Source: Zygnema cylindricum (taxonomy: Eukaryota > Streptophyta > Zygnematophyceae > Zygnematales > Zygnemataceae). From it: a stretch of DNA of 57,095 nt. The notes under the pieces were generated by a model. That model ran no database searches and was not told the origin of the DNA. It saw only the letters and a list, made by a program, of their open reading frames with translations. The DNA lies in the NCBI GenBank assembly GCA_037447655.1, contig JBBHKE010001783.1:33617-90711 (forward strand), read 5' to 3'. The first letter of the stretch is position 1. Each line of letters starts with the position of its first letter. Positions 32,375-46,700 of the stretch are shown in pieces. A program made the position numbers and the translations under genes.

Positions 32375-35354
32375 TTATGACTCTAGCAAGCACCTTTCTC
32401 TAACAAAATGAATTCTGACATCCATGTGCTTACTCTTAAAGTGGTGGCTGGGATTGGAGGCGATTGCAATTGCTGCCTGGTTGTCACACCAGATTACCTG
32501 AGGACCACTTTGCATATATCCCAATTCCTTCAAAAGTGCCTTTACCCATAGGAGTTGTTTGAGGGCAGAGCTTGCTGCCATATATTCCGATTCAATTGTT
32601 GACAGAGCTGTGACTTTTTGAAGTTTGTTGCTCCAGCAGCAAGTTCCATTTCCAATCTGCAAAACAAATCCTGTTGTAGATTTTTTGCTAGGCATGTCAC
32701 CATAGCTAGCATCGCTCAAATTTGCAGTTTTACTTCTCCTCCTCTATGAACAAGCTTGAGGTTTCGAGTTCATGCCAGGTATCTCAAAACTCTCTTTGGA
32801 GCCTCCCAGTCTGCCTTTTTCGGATTTTGTAGACTTCTACTTAAAGAGCCAACAGCAGCTGCAATGTTAGTCCTCGTGCAGTTCATAAAATATATAAGGC
32901 TATCGACTACTTGCCTGTATGGTTTTGATGCCATAAAGTCCTCCTCCCCTAACTCTTGGCTCTCACTGACTAGAATTCCTGAATCACAATCGCTTCCCTC
33001 TAATTTTTGCCACAATTCCATAGGAGTTACACACCCTTTTACTTCCTTCATTTCAAAAATTTTCAAGCATGGAACATATGGCTTCCTTTTGAGTTAACAT
33101 TATCTGTCTCTTCTTTATATCTCTCTACTTGTATCCCTAATATATATTTGGCTTCACCAAGATCCTTCATCTCAAATCTGGATTTTAAAGCTTCATAATA
33201 CGATTTATTTCATCTATAGATTTGCTGATAAGCAACAGATCATCTACATATACAGCAATATAGAGTATCCCATCATTTCCTTGTAAAACATACAGAAAAT
33301 GATCTGAACTTAATCTTTTAAAATCTAGTCCAGTTTGGAACTCATCCAACTTCAAGTTCCATTGTTTAGGGACTTGTTTCACCCCATACAAATATTTTAG
33401 CAGTTTGCAGACTAGTTTTTCCTTTCCTGTCTCTTCATATATATCTGGTTGCTTCATATAGATAGTTTTTTCAAGCTCTCCATGAAGAAAAGCAGTATTT
33501 ACATCCATTTGATGAACTTCCATATTTTCCAATGCAGCTAGACTCAACAGAATTCTGACAGTTGGAAACCTTACCACTAGAGAGAAGGTTTCCTCAAAAT
33601 CAATTCCCTCCTTCTGATTGTATCCTTTTGCCACAAGTCAGGCTTTGTATCTCTCGATTGTTCCATCCGGATTTAACTTAACTTTGAACACCTATTTGCT
33701 GCCAATAGCTTTCCGGTCCGGAGGAAGATCAAGTAATTCCCACGTTTGAGCTTTCATTATTGATTTCATCTCGTCATTTGCTGCCTAAATCTAGTGAGTT
33801 CTTTTTGTTGATGAGAAGGCCTCCCGATGGTCAGAGGTTCTCCTAAAGTTGAAGAAAATGCAAAGTGAGAACTTGTTTGCAGACGGCTGCTAGATCTCCT
33901 CCTCCCCGAAAATTCTGAGGTGGAGACCAATGGTCGTCTAGCGTTTTTTGTCTGTCTTGTAACCTCCCCTGTGTGCTCCCGGAGCCTCTCAGCCTGCTTT
34001 TGTTGAGGCAATACATGACCTTGTTGATTAGAAGAAACTCGCTCTGCAATAGGTTCCTCAACCACTGGAAAGTAAGTGGTTCTGATACTATCAAAAATGA
34101 CATATTCTTGAGATTTCTCTTCAACCTGCTTATCAGTTATTGTAAATAGATTTGGTGAAACCTCTTCATCTTTTATAATAACATTTTTGGACACCACAAT
34201 CTTGTCCTTTTCTAGAAGATATACCGTATACCCTTTGGTATAATTATCATAACCCATAAGAATTCCCGGTAACCCTTTTGGCTCAATTTTCCATGTAGAC
34301 GGAGAAGTATTTAAAATTAAGCATTTACTCCTAAATTCTCTAAAATGACTGACCTCGGGTTTTCTACCTGTCTGTAATTCAAAAGGTGTGGTGCTAACCG
34401 ATCTGGTTCGAAGTCTATTTTTGATATAAACCGCACAATTTAAGGCCTCAGCCCAGAATTTCATATATATACTTTTATCAGCAAGCATAAATCTAGCACA
34501 CTTTGTAACTGTCCAATTTAACCTCTCTTAAACACCATTTTGTTGAGGTGTGTAAGGAACAATCAGTTGACGACCGATGCCATCATCCAAAAGAAACTGC
34601 TTAAACCCATTTGACATATATTCGTCTTCATTATCGGGTCTGAGTTCTTGAGTTAGAACACCATGTAGCTTCTTCGCCCAAGACTTGTAATGTTTGAAAT
34701 GTGAAAAAACTTCACTTTTCTCTCTCATGAAATGCACCTTAGTATATCTGGAAAAAACATCAGTAAAAGTCACAATGAAGCACACCCCCCCAGCAGATGG
34801 GATCAGAGCTGGACCCAACACATCAGAATGAACGAGCTGTAAGACCTTCGTTGACATGTGCTCCGATTCTTGTGGAAAAGGCAGTTTGTGAATCTTTCCT
34901 AAAGAGCAGCCATCACATGTTTTAACTATCTGATCTGTTAAAGAGACACCTTCTAATTTGCCAAATTTTACCATTTTGCTCAAGCTGTCATAATTAACAT
35001 GACCCTGCCTTTTATGCCATAATTCATTCTCAGACATTACACTCGACTAGAGAACATCATTTTCCTTAGAATATGCCATATCCATGCGATACATTTTGCT
35101 ATTATCTCTAGTTCCTGAAACTGCTTCTTTTCCCAGCTTGCTTACAACTTGTCTACCCCCCTTAAGGGTCACTTCAATGCCTTTGCTTTCAACTAGAGAG
35201 GTAGAACACATATTCTTTTTGAAGGCTGGAACATACAATACATTGTGTAAGGTTCTTTCAATCGACTTGTCTCCTATATATACCAGCAATGAAACATCAC
35301 TCTGAGCAAAAGTCTAGACACTCATACCAGAAGCATTGTATATATTCTTTGCAG

Positions 35355-35355
<1 letters not shown>
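32375..35355 (-). pseudogene. Ty1/copia element III, 3' part: protease end to RNase H
   Basis: From 35355 downward: protease end, GAG-pre-integrase (ELWHKRQGHVNYDSL), zinc region CDGCSLGKIHKLPFP, integrase up to TPQQNGV, which is intact here unlike I and II. RT (33634-33185) has YVDDLLL and FETFSLVVRFPTV (Ala/Leu for Ser/Pro). RNase H has MSDASYGDMPSKKSTTGF. Several frame breaks remain. The upstream end is the (GA)n tract and gap. Parts of this segment and 36181-36640 overlap in content, so they come from two elements, not one. Confidence 0.8.
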
Positions 35356-35392
<37 letters not shown>

Positions 35393-35409
35393 GGAGAGAG
35401 AGAGGGCGA

Positions 35410-35505
<96 letters not shown>
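35356..35505. repeat. (GA)n microsatellite at the assembly gap
   Basis: Nearly pure GA dinucleotide run that interrupts copia protease sequence and runs into the N gap, so its true length is unknown. Confidence 0.95.
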
Positions 35506-35515
35506 NNNNNNNNNN
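35506..35515. other. Assembly gap (10 N)
   Basis: Ten N bases. Sequences left and right need not be adjacent in the genome. Confidence 1.
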
Positions 35516-36041
35516 ATTTAAATCACAAAGTGATCAACTAAATCCAATCACCGTTTGCCCTTAAAAACCTTCATGCAATCCATGAAACAGCATGATGTCA
35601 TGTTATGTTGATAAGGCTATGAAGTTGGAACAACTTCCAGTACCCGTAAGACTGAACCGACACAAGGTGAGGGTGATCCGCAGTGTGAACGTGGTCGTCC
35701 CTGCCTCGGTAATCATCTGTACCATCGTCTTCGTTTGGGTTTTTCTTTACGGATAAACTAATATAGATATAACATGTTTAAGGAAATGAGAGCACTAAGT
35801 GCACTTTAATGTGTTTTACTGTTCTATTGTCTTTATTTTGGCTGTGGTATATGTTTGTTTGGTTGTAAGACCTCTCTCACTTAAAGCTACATATCCTACA
35901 ATATAGATATAATCAAATAGGCATTTCTTTTTGGGTTTGCTTCTGCTACCATGTCTACTAATGGCTCCGTCCCTGCTGGTGCAAGTGTGACGCCTAGTGG
36001 GAGTGGAACACAGCCAAGTCAGAATGCCCATGACCTTCAAC
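35516..36041 (+). mobile_element. Plus-strand copia-like leader and gag start fragment
   Basis: ATGTCTACTAATGG at 35951 opens a short frame (MSTNGSVPAGASVTPSG) with the same MST-Ser/Thr/Ala/Pro-rich opening as the copia gags nearby, but on the opposite strand. It ends after about 30 codons at the junction with the element III LTR piece. The upstream 430 bp would be leader and LTR of a different copia family. No further domains. Confidence 0.45.
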
Positions 36042-37713
36042 AAGGTTGAAGTATCGGAATAGTTGTATTGTACTGTAGTACGACAAAGTACCTAACGTAC
36101 TTCCAAAAATTCCCGTTTGCCACTAACCTAAATCAACTAGTGAAACACTAAATTTAAATCAACTAAACTCCAAAAATTGTTTTAACTAGCTGATCTGTTA
36201 GAGTAACACCTTCTATTTTGCCTGATTTCGCCATTTTGTTCGGCTGTCGTATTTAACATGACCTAGCCTATGCCATAATTCATTCTTAGATATTACCTTT
36301 CGAGTAGAGATTATCAGTTTCCTTACAATCTGCTATATCCATGTGATACATTTTACTTTCATCTCTAGTTCATGTAACTACTACTTTTCCCAGCTTGCTT
36401 ACAACCTGTCTACCCCCCATAAGGGTCACTTCAAAGCCTTTACTTTCAATTAGAGACGTAGAAAACAGATTCTTTTTGAAGTCCGGAACATAAAATACAT
36501 TGTGTAATGTTCTTTCAACCGACTTGCCTCCTATATCTACCAGCAATGAAACATCACCCTGAGCAGAAGTTTGGACACTCATGCCACAAGCATAGTATAT
36601 ATTCTTTGCAGGTGTAGTCTTTAGAGTAGTAAAAAGGCCCTTGTTCCAACACATGTGAGCCGATGCTCCTTTATCCATGATCCACCCGGCGTCCTTTGAT
36701 CCTTCTATCGCTGCCGCCATTGCAAACAACTTCGATGTATCCTGCTCATCGAAATCAGAGGACTCATCTTCTTGAGTTACAGAAGAAGAAAACAAAGAGT
36801 TGTTTTGTAAACGATTACCATAAAAGCCCTGATTAAACTGACTTTGCTGCAACCCTGGCCTATATAAACCAGTTTCATTTGCCTTCTTGAGCTTATGACA
36901 GTACCTAAATCCATGGCCTTTCTATGAACAGTAAAAGCATGTAGTAAAAGACTGCCTATTTTGCCCTTGATTAAATTGATTAAACTGTCTTGGATTCCTA
37001 TGACCCTGATTTTTGAGCTGATTAAACTGATTCTTTGACTAACTAAATTGTCTTTTACTGTCAAAATCTGTGTTAAAAGCCTCTACTTGTTTCTCTCCAT
37101 TAAGCATTTTTGAGGTAGACTCTTCTTCCAAAATAATATTGATAGCTAACTGAAGTGTCCAACTAGATTTATCATGCTTTTTCAATTCAGCAGATGCATC
37201 TTTCATACTGCTGGGAAGGCCTCTAATGATTAAGGCAGCCTGCTGAAACTCGGGAAAAGAGCCACCAGCACATGCATGAGAATCAATAAGAGTTCAAAAA
37301 TTTTCAGTATATTTCGCCATCTTTCCCCCCGAGTATTTGTAATCCAAGATTGTTCCGGCCAATAAAAGCTCCTCATGAACATTCGCCTTCTCATAAGACA
37401 CCTTGAGTGAGTTCCAAATATCAATCGCTTTCTTCATTCTGATTCGAGACATAACCATGTTCTCTGAGAGACAAAGCTTTAGAGCGTTCCGAGCTGAAGA
37501 ATTTTTCTTAGCCCATGATGGATCAGTCTCACCAAGTGATCCATCCAACATCTCCAGCAAACCTGCAGTTTCAAAATATGACTCAACCATATCTTTTCAA
37601 TAAGCATACTTGTGCCCATTAAAGACTGGTGATTTTGAAGACAGGCCCATAACCTGTTGTTCTATGACTACTAGTACATGTGGAGCTGCAGCAATAGTGG
37701 TAGAAGTAGATAT
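36042..37713 (-). pseudogene. Ty1/copia element III, 5' part: gag and protease joined to an LTR piece
   Basis: The gag start codon is ATA instead of ATG at 37713. The early stop seen in I and II is absent (EQQVMG). The zinc knuckle carries TAG at 36922-36924, the same codon that is TAA in I and II. Protease reads DKGAS. After the start of the GAG-pre-integrase domain (about 36181) the sequence jumps straight into an internal LTR segment (36042-36180), so integrase, RT and RNase H are deleted from this part. Confidence 0.75.
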
Positions 37714-37914
37714 AACTTAAAGAGAAGCAAACCAAGAAACCAACAAAACACTAATGTTTCACCCAATATAAAACCTGATTCACAGGTACAAATCTCACCA
37801 AATTAAGCATACATATCACCAGCATACACACTGTCAATTCCCAAAATTACAGCACAATTGAACCAGTAAACCATAAGATATTACATCTGCAACTTTCACA
37901 AGATTGCATTCAGA

Positions 37915-38615
37915 TTTGCATTATCTCAATACTGGATATCAAAATATTTTTAAGTCCTGAGCTTTATACACTGAGTGTCTATCTCTTGATATCTTGACCA
38001 ATCAGGTTGAAGTAACTGAATAGTCATACTGTACTATAGTACGACAGAGTACCTAACGTACTTCCAAAAATTACTGTTTGCCACTAACTTAAATCAACCA
38101 GTGAAACACTAAATTTAAATCAACTAAACTTCAAAAATTGTTTGTTAAGGTTTTCTTAATTTGGTGTCGTACACACAATGTTTCTGCTTATTCAGCAGCA
38201 GTCAAATAAGTCCAACCAGCTATGGTTAATCATGTACGAATATTTGGGTGCTTGTAGAGCACCTAGTCTCATGTGGTCCACACTCATATCTTAACCGTTA
38301 GTTCAGTTGCAATTGAGGTCCTTTATTTGCTTTTCACGCTTGTTTTCCCAAATGTTCGATTTTCCTTTTCGTCCGTCCGATGCACCGGTTTGACGTCTGC
38401 CGATGTGTTTCATGTGTCCAGGTAAATTACGCTTTTTTTGTATTGTCCCTCATACTGACGCGTGTCTATGTGACTGTACAATACATTCCAGAGTTACCAA
38501 CCCACTGTCACACTAAACAAGGTAAGTATTACATCTTAAAGGACCTAAAAATATTAGAAGTAGTAAACCTCCCCTCACAGTCTTATCTACTAAGGATAAA
38601 GCTTTGAAACCAACA
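37915..38615 (-). repeat. Copia LTR 3 (shared by elements II and III)
   Basis: TGTTGGTTTC start at 38615; the purine tract next to it is shortened by two to three bases. Left edge approximate. Confidence 0.65.
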
Positions 38616-38743
38616 CTCCTAAAGGTTTAAACTCAGCTAATCACTCAGACCAATACGTTGTCTACAAAACTGTAATTTAGGTGCAAGCAAAGATTTAGTT
38701 AGCATGTCTGCGACCATGTTTTCATCAGGCAAATAACACAGTT

Positions 38744-41700
38744 TTATGACTCTAGCAAGCACCTTTCTCTGACAAAATGAAGTCTGACATCCATGTGCTT
38801 ACTCTTAAAGTGGTGGCTGGGATTGGAGGCGATTGCAATTGCTGCCTGGTTGTCACACCAGATTACCTGAGGACCACTTTGCATGTATCCCAATTCCTGC
38901 AAAAGTGCGTTTATCAATATGAGTTCCTTGAGGGCAGAGCTTGCTGCCATATATTCCGATTCCATTGTTGACTGAGCATTGACTTTTTGAAGTATGCTCC
39001 TCCAGCAGCAAGTTCCATTTCCAATCTGCAAAACAAATCCTGTAGTAGATTTTCTGCTAGGCATGTCACCATCGATAGCATCGCTCCAAGTTTGCAAATT
39101 TACTTCTCCTCCTCCAAGAACAAGCTGGAGGTTTCGAGTTCCTGCCAGGTATCTCAGACTTTTTTTTGCAGCCTCTTAGTCTGCCTTTTGCGGATTCAGC
39201 AGATTTCTACTTAAAGAGCCAACAGGAGCAGCAATGTTAGGCATCGTGCAGTTCATGAAATATATATGGCTACCGACTACTTGCCTGTATGGTTTTGATG
39301 CCATAAAGTCCACCTCCCCTAACTTTAGGCTCTCACGAACTAGAATTCCTGAATCAAAATCGCTTCCCTCTGATTTCTGCCGGAATTCCATAGGAATTAC
39401 ACCCCCTTTTACTTCCTTCATTCAAATTTTTCAAGCATGGAACCTATGGCTTCATTTTGAGTTAACATTATCTGTCTCTTATTTCTATCTCTCTCTACTT
39501 GTATCTCTAATATATATTTGGCTTCACCAAGATCCTTCATCTCAAATCTAGAGTTTAAAGCTACCTTAACACAATTTATTTCATCCATAGATTTGCTGAT
39601 AAGCAGCAAATCATCTACATATACCGCAATATAGAGTATCCCATCATTTCCTTGTAAAACATACACAGAATGATCTGGACTTAATATTTTAAAACCTAGT
39701 CCAGTTAGGAACTCATCCAACTTTAAGTTCGATTGTCAAGGGGCTTGTTCCGGCCCATACAAAGATTTCAGCAGTTTGCAGACTAGTTTTTCCTTTCCTG
39801 TCTCTTCATACATTTCTGGTTGCTTCATATAGATAGTTTGTTCAAGCTCTCCATGAAGAAAAGCAGTCTTAACATCCATTTGATGAACTTCCATATTTTC
39901 AATTACAGCTAGACTTAACAGAATTCTGACAATTGGAAACCTTACCACCGGAGAGAAGGTTTCCTCAAAGTCAATTCCCTCCTTCTGATTGTAGCCCTTT
40001 GCCACAAGTTTGGCTTTGTATCTCTCGATCGTTCCATCCAGATTTAACTTAACTTTGAACACCCATTTGCTGCCAATAGCTTTCCGGTCCGAAAGAAGAT
40101 TAACTAATTCCCACGTTTGAGCTTCCATTATCAATTTCATCTCGTCATTTGCTAGCTCAATCCAGTGAGTTCTTTTGGTTGATGAGAAGGCCTCCCGCAT
40201 GGTCAAAGGTTCTCTTGAAGTTGAAAAAAAAGCAAAGTGAGAACCTGTTTGCAGACGGTTGCTAGATCTCCTTCCCCTTGGAAATTTTGAGGCGGAGACC
40301 GATGGCTGTCTGGCGTTCCTAGGCTCTCTTGTAACCTCCCGTGTCTACTCCTAGAGCCTCTCAATCTGCTCTTATTGAGAATGTACATGATCTTGTTGAT
40401 TACAAAAAACCTGCTCTACAATATGCTGCTGAACTAGTGGAAAGTAAGTGGTTTTGATAGTATCAAAAATGACATATTCCTGAGATTTCTCTTCAACCTG
40501 TTTGTCAACCATTGTAAATAGATCTGCTGAATCCCCTTCATCTTTTATAATAACATTTTTGGACACCACAATCTTTTCCTTTTCTAGAACATATACCCTA
40601 TACCTTTTTGAATAATCATCATAACCCATAAGTATTCGCGATAACCCTTTTGGCTCCATTTTCCATGTAGACTGAGAAGTACTTAAAATAGAGCATTTAC
40701 TCAAAAAAACTCTAAAATGACTCACCTGGGGTTTTCTACCTGTCCATAATTCAAAAAGTGTGGTGCTAACTGATCTGGACCCAAGTCTATTTTTGATATA
40801 CACCGCAGAATTTAAAGCCTCAGCCCAAAATTTCATATCTATACTTTTATCAGCAAGCATAGATCTAACACACTCTGTAACCGTCCTATTTAACCTCTTT
40901 GAAACACCATTTTGCTAAAGTGTGTAAGGATCAGTCAGCTAACGACTCATGCCTTCATCTAAAAGAAACTGCCTAAACTCATTTGACATATATTCGCCTC
41001 CATTATCGGATCTGAGTTCCAAAATCAGAACACCATGTAGCTTCTCCGCCCAAGCCTTGTAGTGTTTGAAGTGTGAAAAAACTTCACTTCTCTCTCTCAT
41101 GAAATACACCTTAGTATATCTGGAAAAATCATCAGTAAAAGTCACCATGAAGCGGACCCCCTCAGCAGATGGGATCTGAGCCGGGCCCAACACATCAAAA
41201 TGAACGAGCTGTAAGACCTTGGTTGACCTGTGCTCGGATTCCTGTGGAAAAGGCAGCTTGTGAATCTTTCCCAAAGAGCAGCCATCACACGTTTTAACTG
41301 GCTGATCTGTTAGAGTAACACCTTGTATTTTGCCAGATTTCACCATTTTGTTCAAGCTATCATAATTAACATGACCTAGCCTTTTATGCCATAATTCATT
41401 CTCAGACATTACACTCGAGTAAAAAACATGATTTTCTTTAGAATCTGCTATATCCATGGGATACATTTTACTTTTATCTATAGTTCCTTAACTGATACTT
41501 TTCCCAGCTTGCTTACAACCTGTCTACCCCCCTTAAGGGTCACTTCAAAGCCTTTGCTTTCAATTAGAGACGTAAAAAAAAAATTCGTTTTGAAGTCCAG
41601 AACATATAATACATTGTGTAAGGTTCTATCAACCGACTTGCCTCCTATATCTACCAGCAATGAAAAATCACCCTGAGCAGAAGTTTGGACACTCATGCCA

Positions 41701-42790
41701 CAAGCATAGTTTATATTTTTTGCAGGTGTAGTCTTTAGAGTAGTAAAAAGGCCCTTGTTCCAACAAATGTGAGCCGATGCTCCAGTATCCATGATCCACC
41801 CGGCTTCCTTTGATCCTTCTATTGCTGCCGCCATTGCAAACAACTTCGATGTATCATGCTTATCGAAATAAGAGGACTTATCTTCTTAAGTTACAAAAGA
41901 AGAAAACAAAGAGTTTTTTTGTAAACGATTACCATAAAAGCCCTGATTAAACTGACTTTGCTGCCACCCTGGCCTATATAAACCAGTTTCATTTGCCTTC
42001 TTGAGCTTATGACAATACCTAAATCCATGACATTTTTATGAACAGTAAAAGCATGTAGTAAAAGACTGCCTATTTTGCCCTGAATCAAATTGATTAAACT
42101 GTCTTAGATTCCTATGACCCTGATTTTTGAGCTGATTAAACTGATTCTTTGACTGACTAAACTGTCTTTTACTGTCAAAATCTGTGTTAAAAGCCTCTAC
42201 TTGTTTCTCTCCATTAGGCATTTTTGAGGTAGACTCTTCTTCCAAAATAATATTGATAGCTAACTGAAGTGTCCAACTAGATTTATCATGCTTTTTCAAT
42301 TCTGCAGATGCATCTTTCATACAGCTGGGAAGGCCTCTAATGATTAAGGCAGCCTGCTGAAACTCCGGAAAAGAGCCACCAGCACATGCATGAGAATCAA
42401 TAAGAGTTCAAAAATTTTCAGTATATTTCGCCATCTTTCCCCCCGAGTATTTGTAATCCAAGATTGTTCCGGCCAATAAAAGCTCCTCATGAACATTCGC
42501 CTTCTCATAAGACACGTTGAGTGAGTTCCAAATATCAATTGCTTTCTTCATTCTGATTTGAGACATAACCCTGAAGAATTTTTCTTAGCCCATGATGGAT
42601 CAGTCTCACCAAGTGATCCATCCAACATCTCCAGCAAACCTGCAGTTTCAAAATATGACTCAACCATATCTGCCCAATAAGCAAACTTCTGCCCATTAAA
42701 GACTTGTATTCTTGGAGACAGGCCCATAACCTATTGTTCTATGACTATTGGTACAGGTGGAGCTGCAGCAATAGTGGTAGAAGTACACAT
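38744..42790 (-). pseudogene. Ty1/copia gag-pol, element II
   Basis: Gag starts at 42790 and shares the early stop after IEQ with element I. About 37 bp of the capsid region are deleted near 42571. The zinc knuckle has its Cys and His residues but a TAA (42036-42038) inside it. Protease keeps DTGAS (about 41780). Integrase is open from 41466 to 40939 with HKRLGHVNYDSL and RSDNGGEY, then a stop inside TPQQNG. RT is in two frames (40206-39736 and 39720-39418) with YVDDLLL. RNase H (39097-38744) ends near the LTR. The region 40140-40860 is nearly identical to element I at 45220-45945. Confidence 0.85.
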
Positions 42791-42999
42791 AACTTAAACA
42801 GAAGCTAACCAAGAAACCAATAAAACATTGATGTTTCACCCAATATAAAACCATATTCACAAATAAAAATCTCACCAAATTTAGCATACATTATCACTAG
42901 CATACACACTGTCAATTCCCAAAAATTACAGCACAATTGAACTAGTAAACCATAAGATATTACATCTGCAACTTTCACAAAAACTGCATTCAGATTTTG

Positions 43000-43696
43000 C
43001 AATATCTCAATACTGGATATCAAAATATTTCTAAGTCCTAAGCTTTATACACTGAGTGTCTATCTCTTGATATCTTGACCAATCAGGTTGAAGTAACTGA
43101 ATAGTCGTACTGTACTATAGTATGGCAAAGTACCTAACGTACTTCCAAAAATTCCCGTTTGCCACTATCCTAAATCAACCAGTGAAACACTAAATTTAAA
43201 TCAACTAAACTCCAAAAATTGTTTGTTAAGGTTTTCTTAATTTGGTGCTTTACACACTATGTTTCTGCTTAGTCAACAACAGTTAAATAAGTGCAACCGG
43301 CTGTGGTTAATCCTGTAGGAATATTTGGGTGCTTGCGGAGCACCTAGTCTCCTGTGGTCCACACTCAAATCTTAAGAGTTAAATTAGTTCCAATTGATGT
43401 CTTGTATTTTCTTTTCACGCTTGTTTTCCCAGATGTCCGATTTTCCGTTTCGTTCGTCCGATGCACCGGTTTGACGTCTTCCGATGTGTTACATGTGTCA
43501 AGGAATATTCCGTTTTTTCTATATTGTCCCTCATACTGTCGCGAGTCTATGTGACCATACAACACACTCCAGAGTTACCAACCCAGTGTCACACTAAACG
43601 AGGTAAGTATTACAACTTCAAGGACCTAAAAATATTCTAAGTAGTAAACCTCCCCTCACAGCCTTATCTACTGAGGATAAAGCTTTGAAACCAACA
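43000..43696 (-). repeat. Copia LTR 2 (shared by elements I and II)
   Basis: Same TGTTGGTTTC start and internal order as LTR 1 (GTACGTTAGGTAC, CACATAGAC). Left edge approximate. Confidence 0.65.
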
Positions 43697-43775
43697 CTCC
43701 CCTAAAGGTTTGTACTGAGCTATTCACTCAGACCAATAGCTTGTCTACAAAATTGTAATTTTGGTGCAACAGAGT

Positions 43776-46700
43776 TTAAGTTAGCATTTTTGCGACCATG
43801 TTTTCATCAGGCACATAACACAGTTTTATGACTCTAGTATGCACCTTTTCTCTGACAAAATGAAGTTTGACATCCATGTGCTTACTCTTAAAGTGGTGGT
43901 TGGGATTGGAGGCGATTGCAATTGTTGCTTGGTTGTCACACCAGATTACCTGAGGACCAGTTTCCATGTATCCCAATTCCTGCAAAAGTGCCTTTACCCA
44001 TATGAGTTCCTTGAGGGCAAAGCTGCTGCCATATATTCCGATTCCATTGTTGACTGAGCAGTGAGTTTTTGAAGTATGCTGCTCCAACAGGAAGTTCCAT
44101 TTCCAATCTGCAAAACAAATCCTGTAGTAGATTTTTCTACTAAGCATGTCACCATAGCTAGCATCACTCCAAGTTTGTTGTTTTACTTCTCCTCCTCCTA
44201 GAGCAAGCTTGAGGTTTCGAGTTCTTGCCAAGTATCTCAGACTTCTTTTTGCAGCCTCCCAGTCTGCCTTTTTCGGATTCTGCAAACTTCTACTTAAAGA
44301 GCCAACAGGAGCTACAATGTCTAGCCTCGTGCAGTTCATAAAATATATAAGGCTATCGACTACCTGCTTGTATGGTTTTGATGCGATAAAGTCCTCCTCC
44401 CCTAACTTTAGGCTCTCACTAACTAGAATTCTTGAATCAAAATCGCTTCCCTCTTATTTCTACCAGAATTCCATAGGAGTTACACACCTTTTTACTTCGT
44501 TCATTCAAATTTTTCAAGCATGGAACCTATGGCTTCTTTTTGAGTTAACATTATCTGTCTCTTATTTTTATCTCTCTCTACTTGTATCCCTAATATATAT
44601 TTGGCTTCACCAAGATCCATTATCTCAAATCTAGAGTTTAAAGCTCCCTTAATACAATTTATTTCATCCATAGATTTGCTGATAAGCAGCAGATCATCTA
44701 CATATACCGCAATATAGAGTACCCCATCATTTCCTTGTAAAACATACACATAATGATCTGAACTTAATCTTTTAAAATGTAGTACAGTTAGGAACTCATC
44801 CAACTTCAAGTTCCATTGTCCAAGGGCTTGTTTCGGCCCATACAAAGATTTCAGCAGTTTGCAAACTAGTTTATCCTTTCCTGTCTCTTCATACATTTTT
44901 GGTTGCTTCATATAGATAGTTTCTTCAAGCTCTCCATGAAGAAAATTAGTCTTAACATCCAATTGTTGAACTTCCATATTTTCTATTGCAGCTAGACTTA
45001 ACAGAATTCTGACAGTTGGAAACCTTACCACCGGAGAGAAGGTTTCCTCAAAGTCAATTCCCTCCTTCTGATTGTAGCCCTTTGCCACAAGTTTGGCTTT
45101 GTATCTCTCGATCGTTCCATCCAGATTTAACTTAACTTTGAACACCCATTTGCTGCCAATAGCTTTCCGGTCCGAAAGAAGATTAACTAATTCCCACGTT
45201 TGAGCTTCCATTATCAATTTCATCTCGTCATTTGCTAGCTCAATCCAGTGAGTTCTTTTGGTTGATGAGAAGGCCTCCCGCATGGTCAAAGGTTCTCTTG
45301 AAGTTGAAAAAAAAGCAAAGTGAGAACCTGTTTGCAGACGGTTGCTAGATCTCCTTCCCCTTGGAAATTTTGAGGCGGAGACCGATGGCTGTCTGGCGTT
45401 CCTAGGCTCTCTTGTAACCTCCCGTGTCTACTCCTAGAGCCTCTCAATCTGCTCTTATTGAGAATGTACATGATCTTGTTGATTAGAAAAAACCTGCTCT
45501 GCAATATGTTGCTGAACCAGTGGAAAGTAAGTGGTTTTGATAGTATCAAAAATGACATATTCCTAAGATTTCTCTTCAACCTGTTTGTCAACCATTGTAA
45601 ATAGATCTGCTGAATCCCCTTCATCTTTTATAATAACATTTTTGGACACCACAATCTTTTCCTTTTCTAGAACATATACCCTATACCCTTTTGAATAATC
45701 ATCATAACCAATAAGTATTCTCGATAACCCTTTTGGCTCCATTTTCCATGTAGACTGAGAAGTACTTAAAATAAAGCATTTACTCCAAAAAACTCTAAAA
45801 TGACTCACCTGGGGTTTTCTACCTGTCCATAATTCAAAAGGTGTGGTGCTAACCGATCTGGACCCAAGTCTATTTTTGATATACACCGCAGAATTTAAAG
45901 CCTCAGCCCAAAATTTCATATCTATACTTTTATCAGCAAGCATAGATCTAACACACTCTGTAACCGTCCTATTTAACCTCTTTGAAACACCATTTTGCTA
46001 AAGTGTGTAAGGATCAGTCAGCTGACGACTCATGCCTTCATCCAAAAGAAACTACCTAAACTCATTTGACATATATTCGCCTCCATTATCGGATCTGAGT
46101 TCCAAAATCGGAACACCATGTAGCTTCTCCGCCCAAGCCTTGTAGTGTTTGAAGTGTGAAAAAACTTCACTTCTCTCTCTCATGAAATACACCTTAGTAT
46201 ATCTGGAAAAATCAGTAGTAAAAGTCACCATGAAGCGGACCCCCCCAGCAGATGGGATCTGAGCCGGGCCCAACACATCAGAATGAAAGAGCAATAAGAA
46301 TTTCGTTGACCTGTGGTCCGTTTCCTGTGGAAAAGGAAGCTTGTGAATCTTTCCCAAAGAACAGCCATCACATGTTTTAACTGACTCATCTGTTAGAGTA
46401 ACACCTTCTATTTTGCCAGATTTCACCATTTTGTTCAAGCTGTCATAATTAACATAACCTAGCCTTTTATGCCATAATTAATTTTCAGACATTACACTCG
46501 AGTGTAGATTATCATTTTCCTTAGAATCTCCTGTATCCATGCGATACATTTTACTTTTATCTCTAGTTCCTGTAACTGCTACTTTTCCCAGCTTGCTTAC
46601 AACCTGCCAACCCCCCTTAAGAGGTCACTTCAAAGCCTTTGATTTGAATTAGAGACGTAGAAAACAGATTCTTTTTGAAGGCCGGAACATACAATACATT

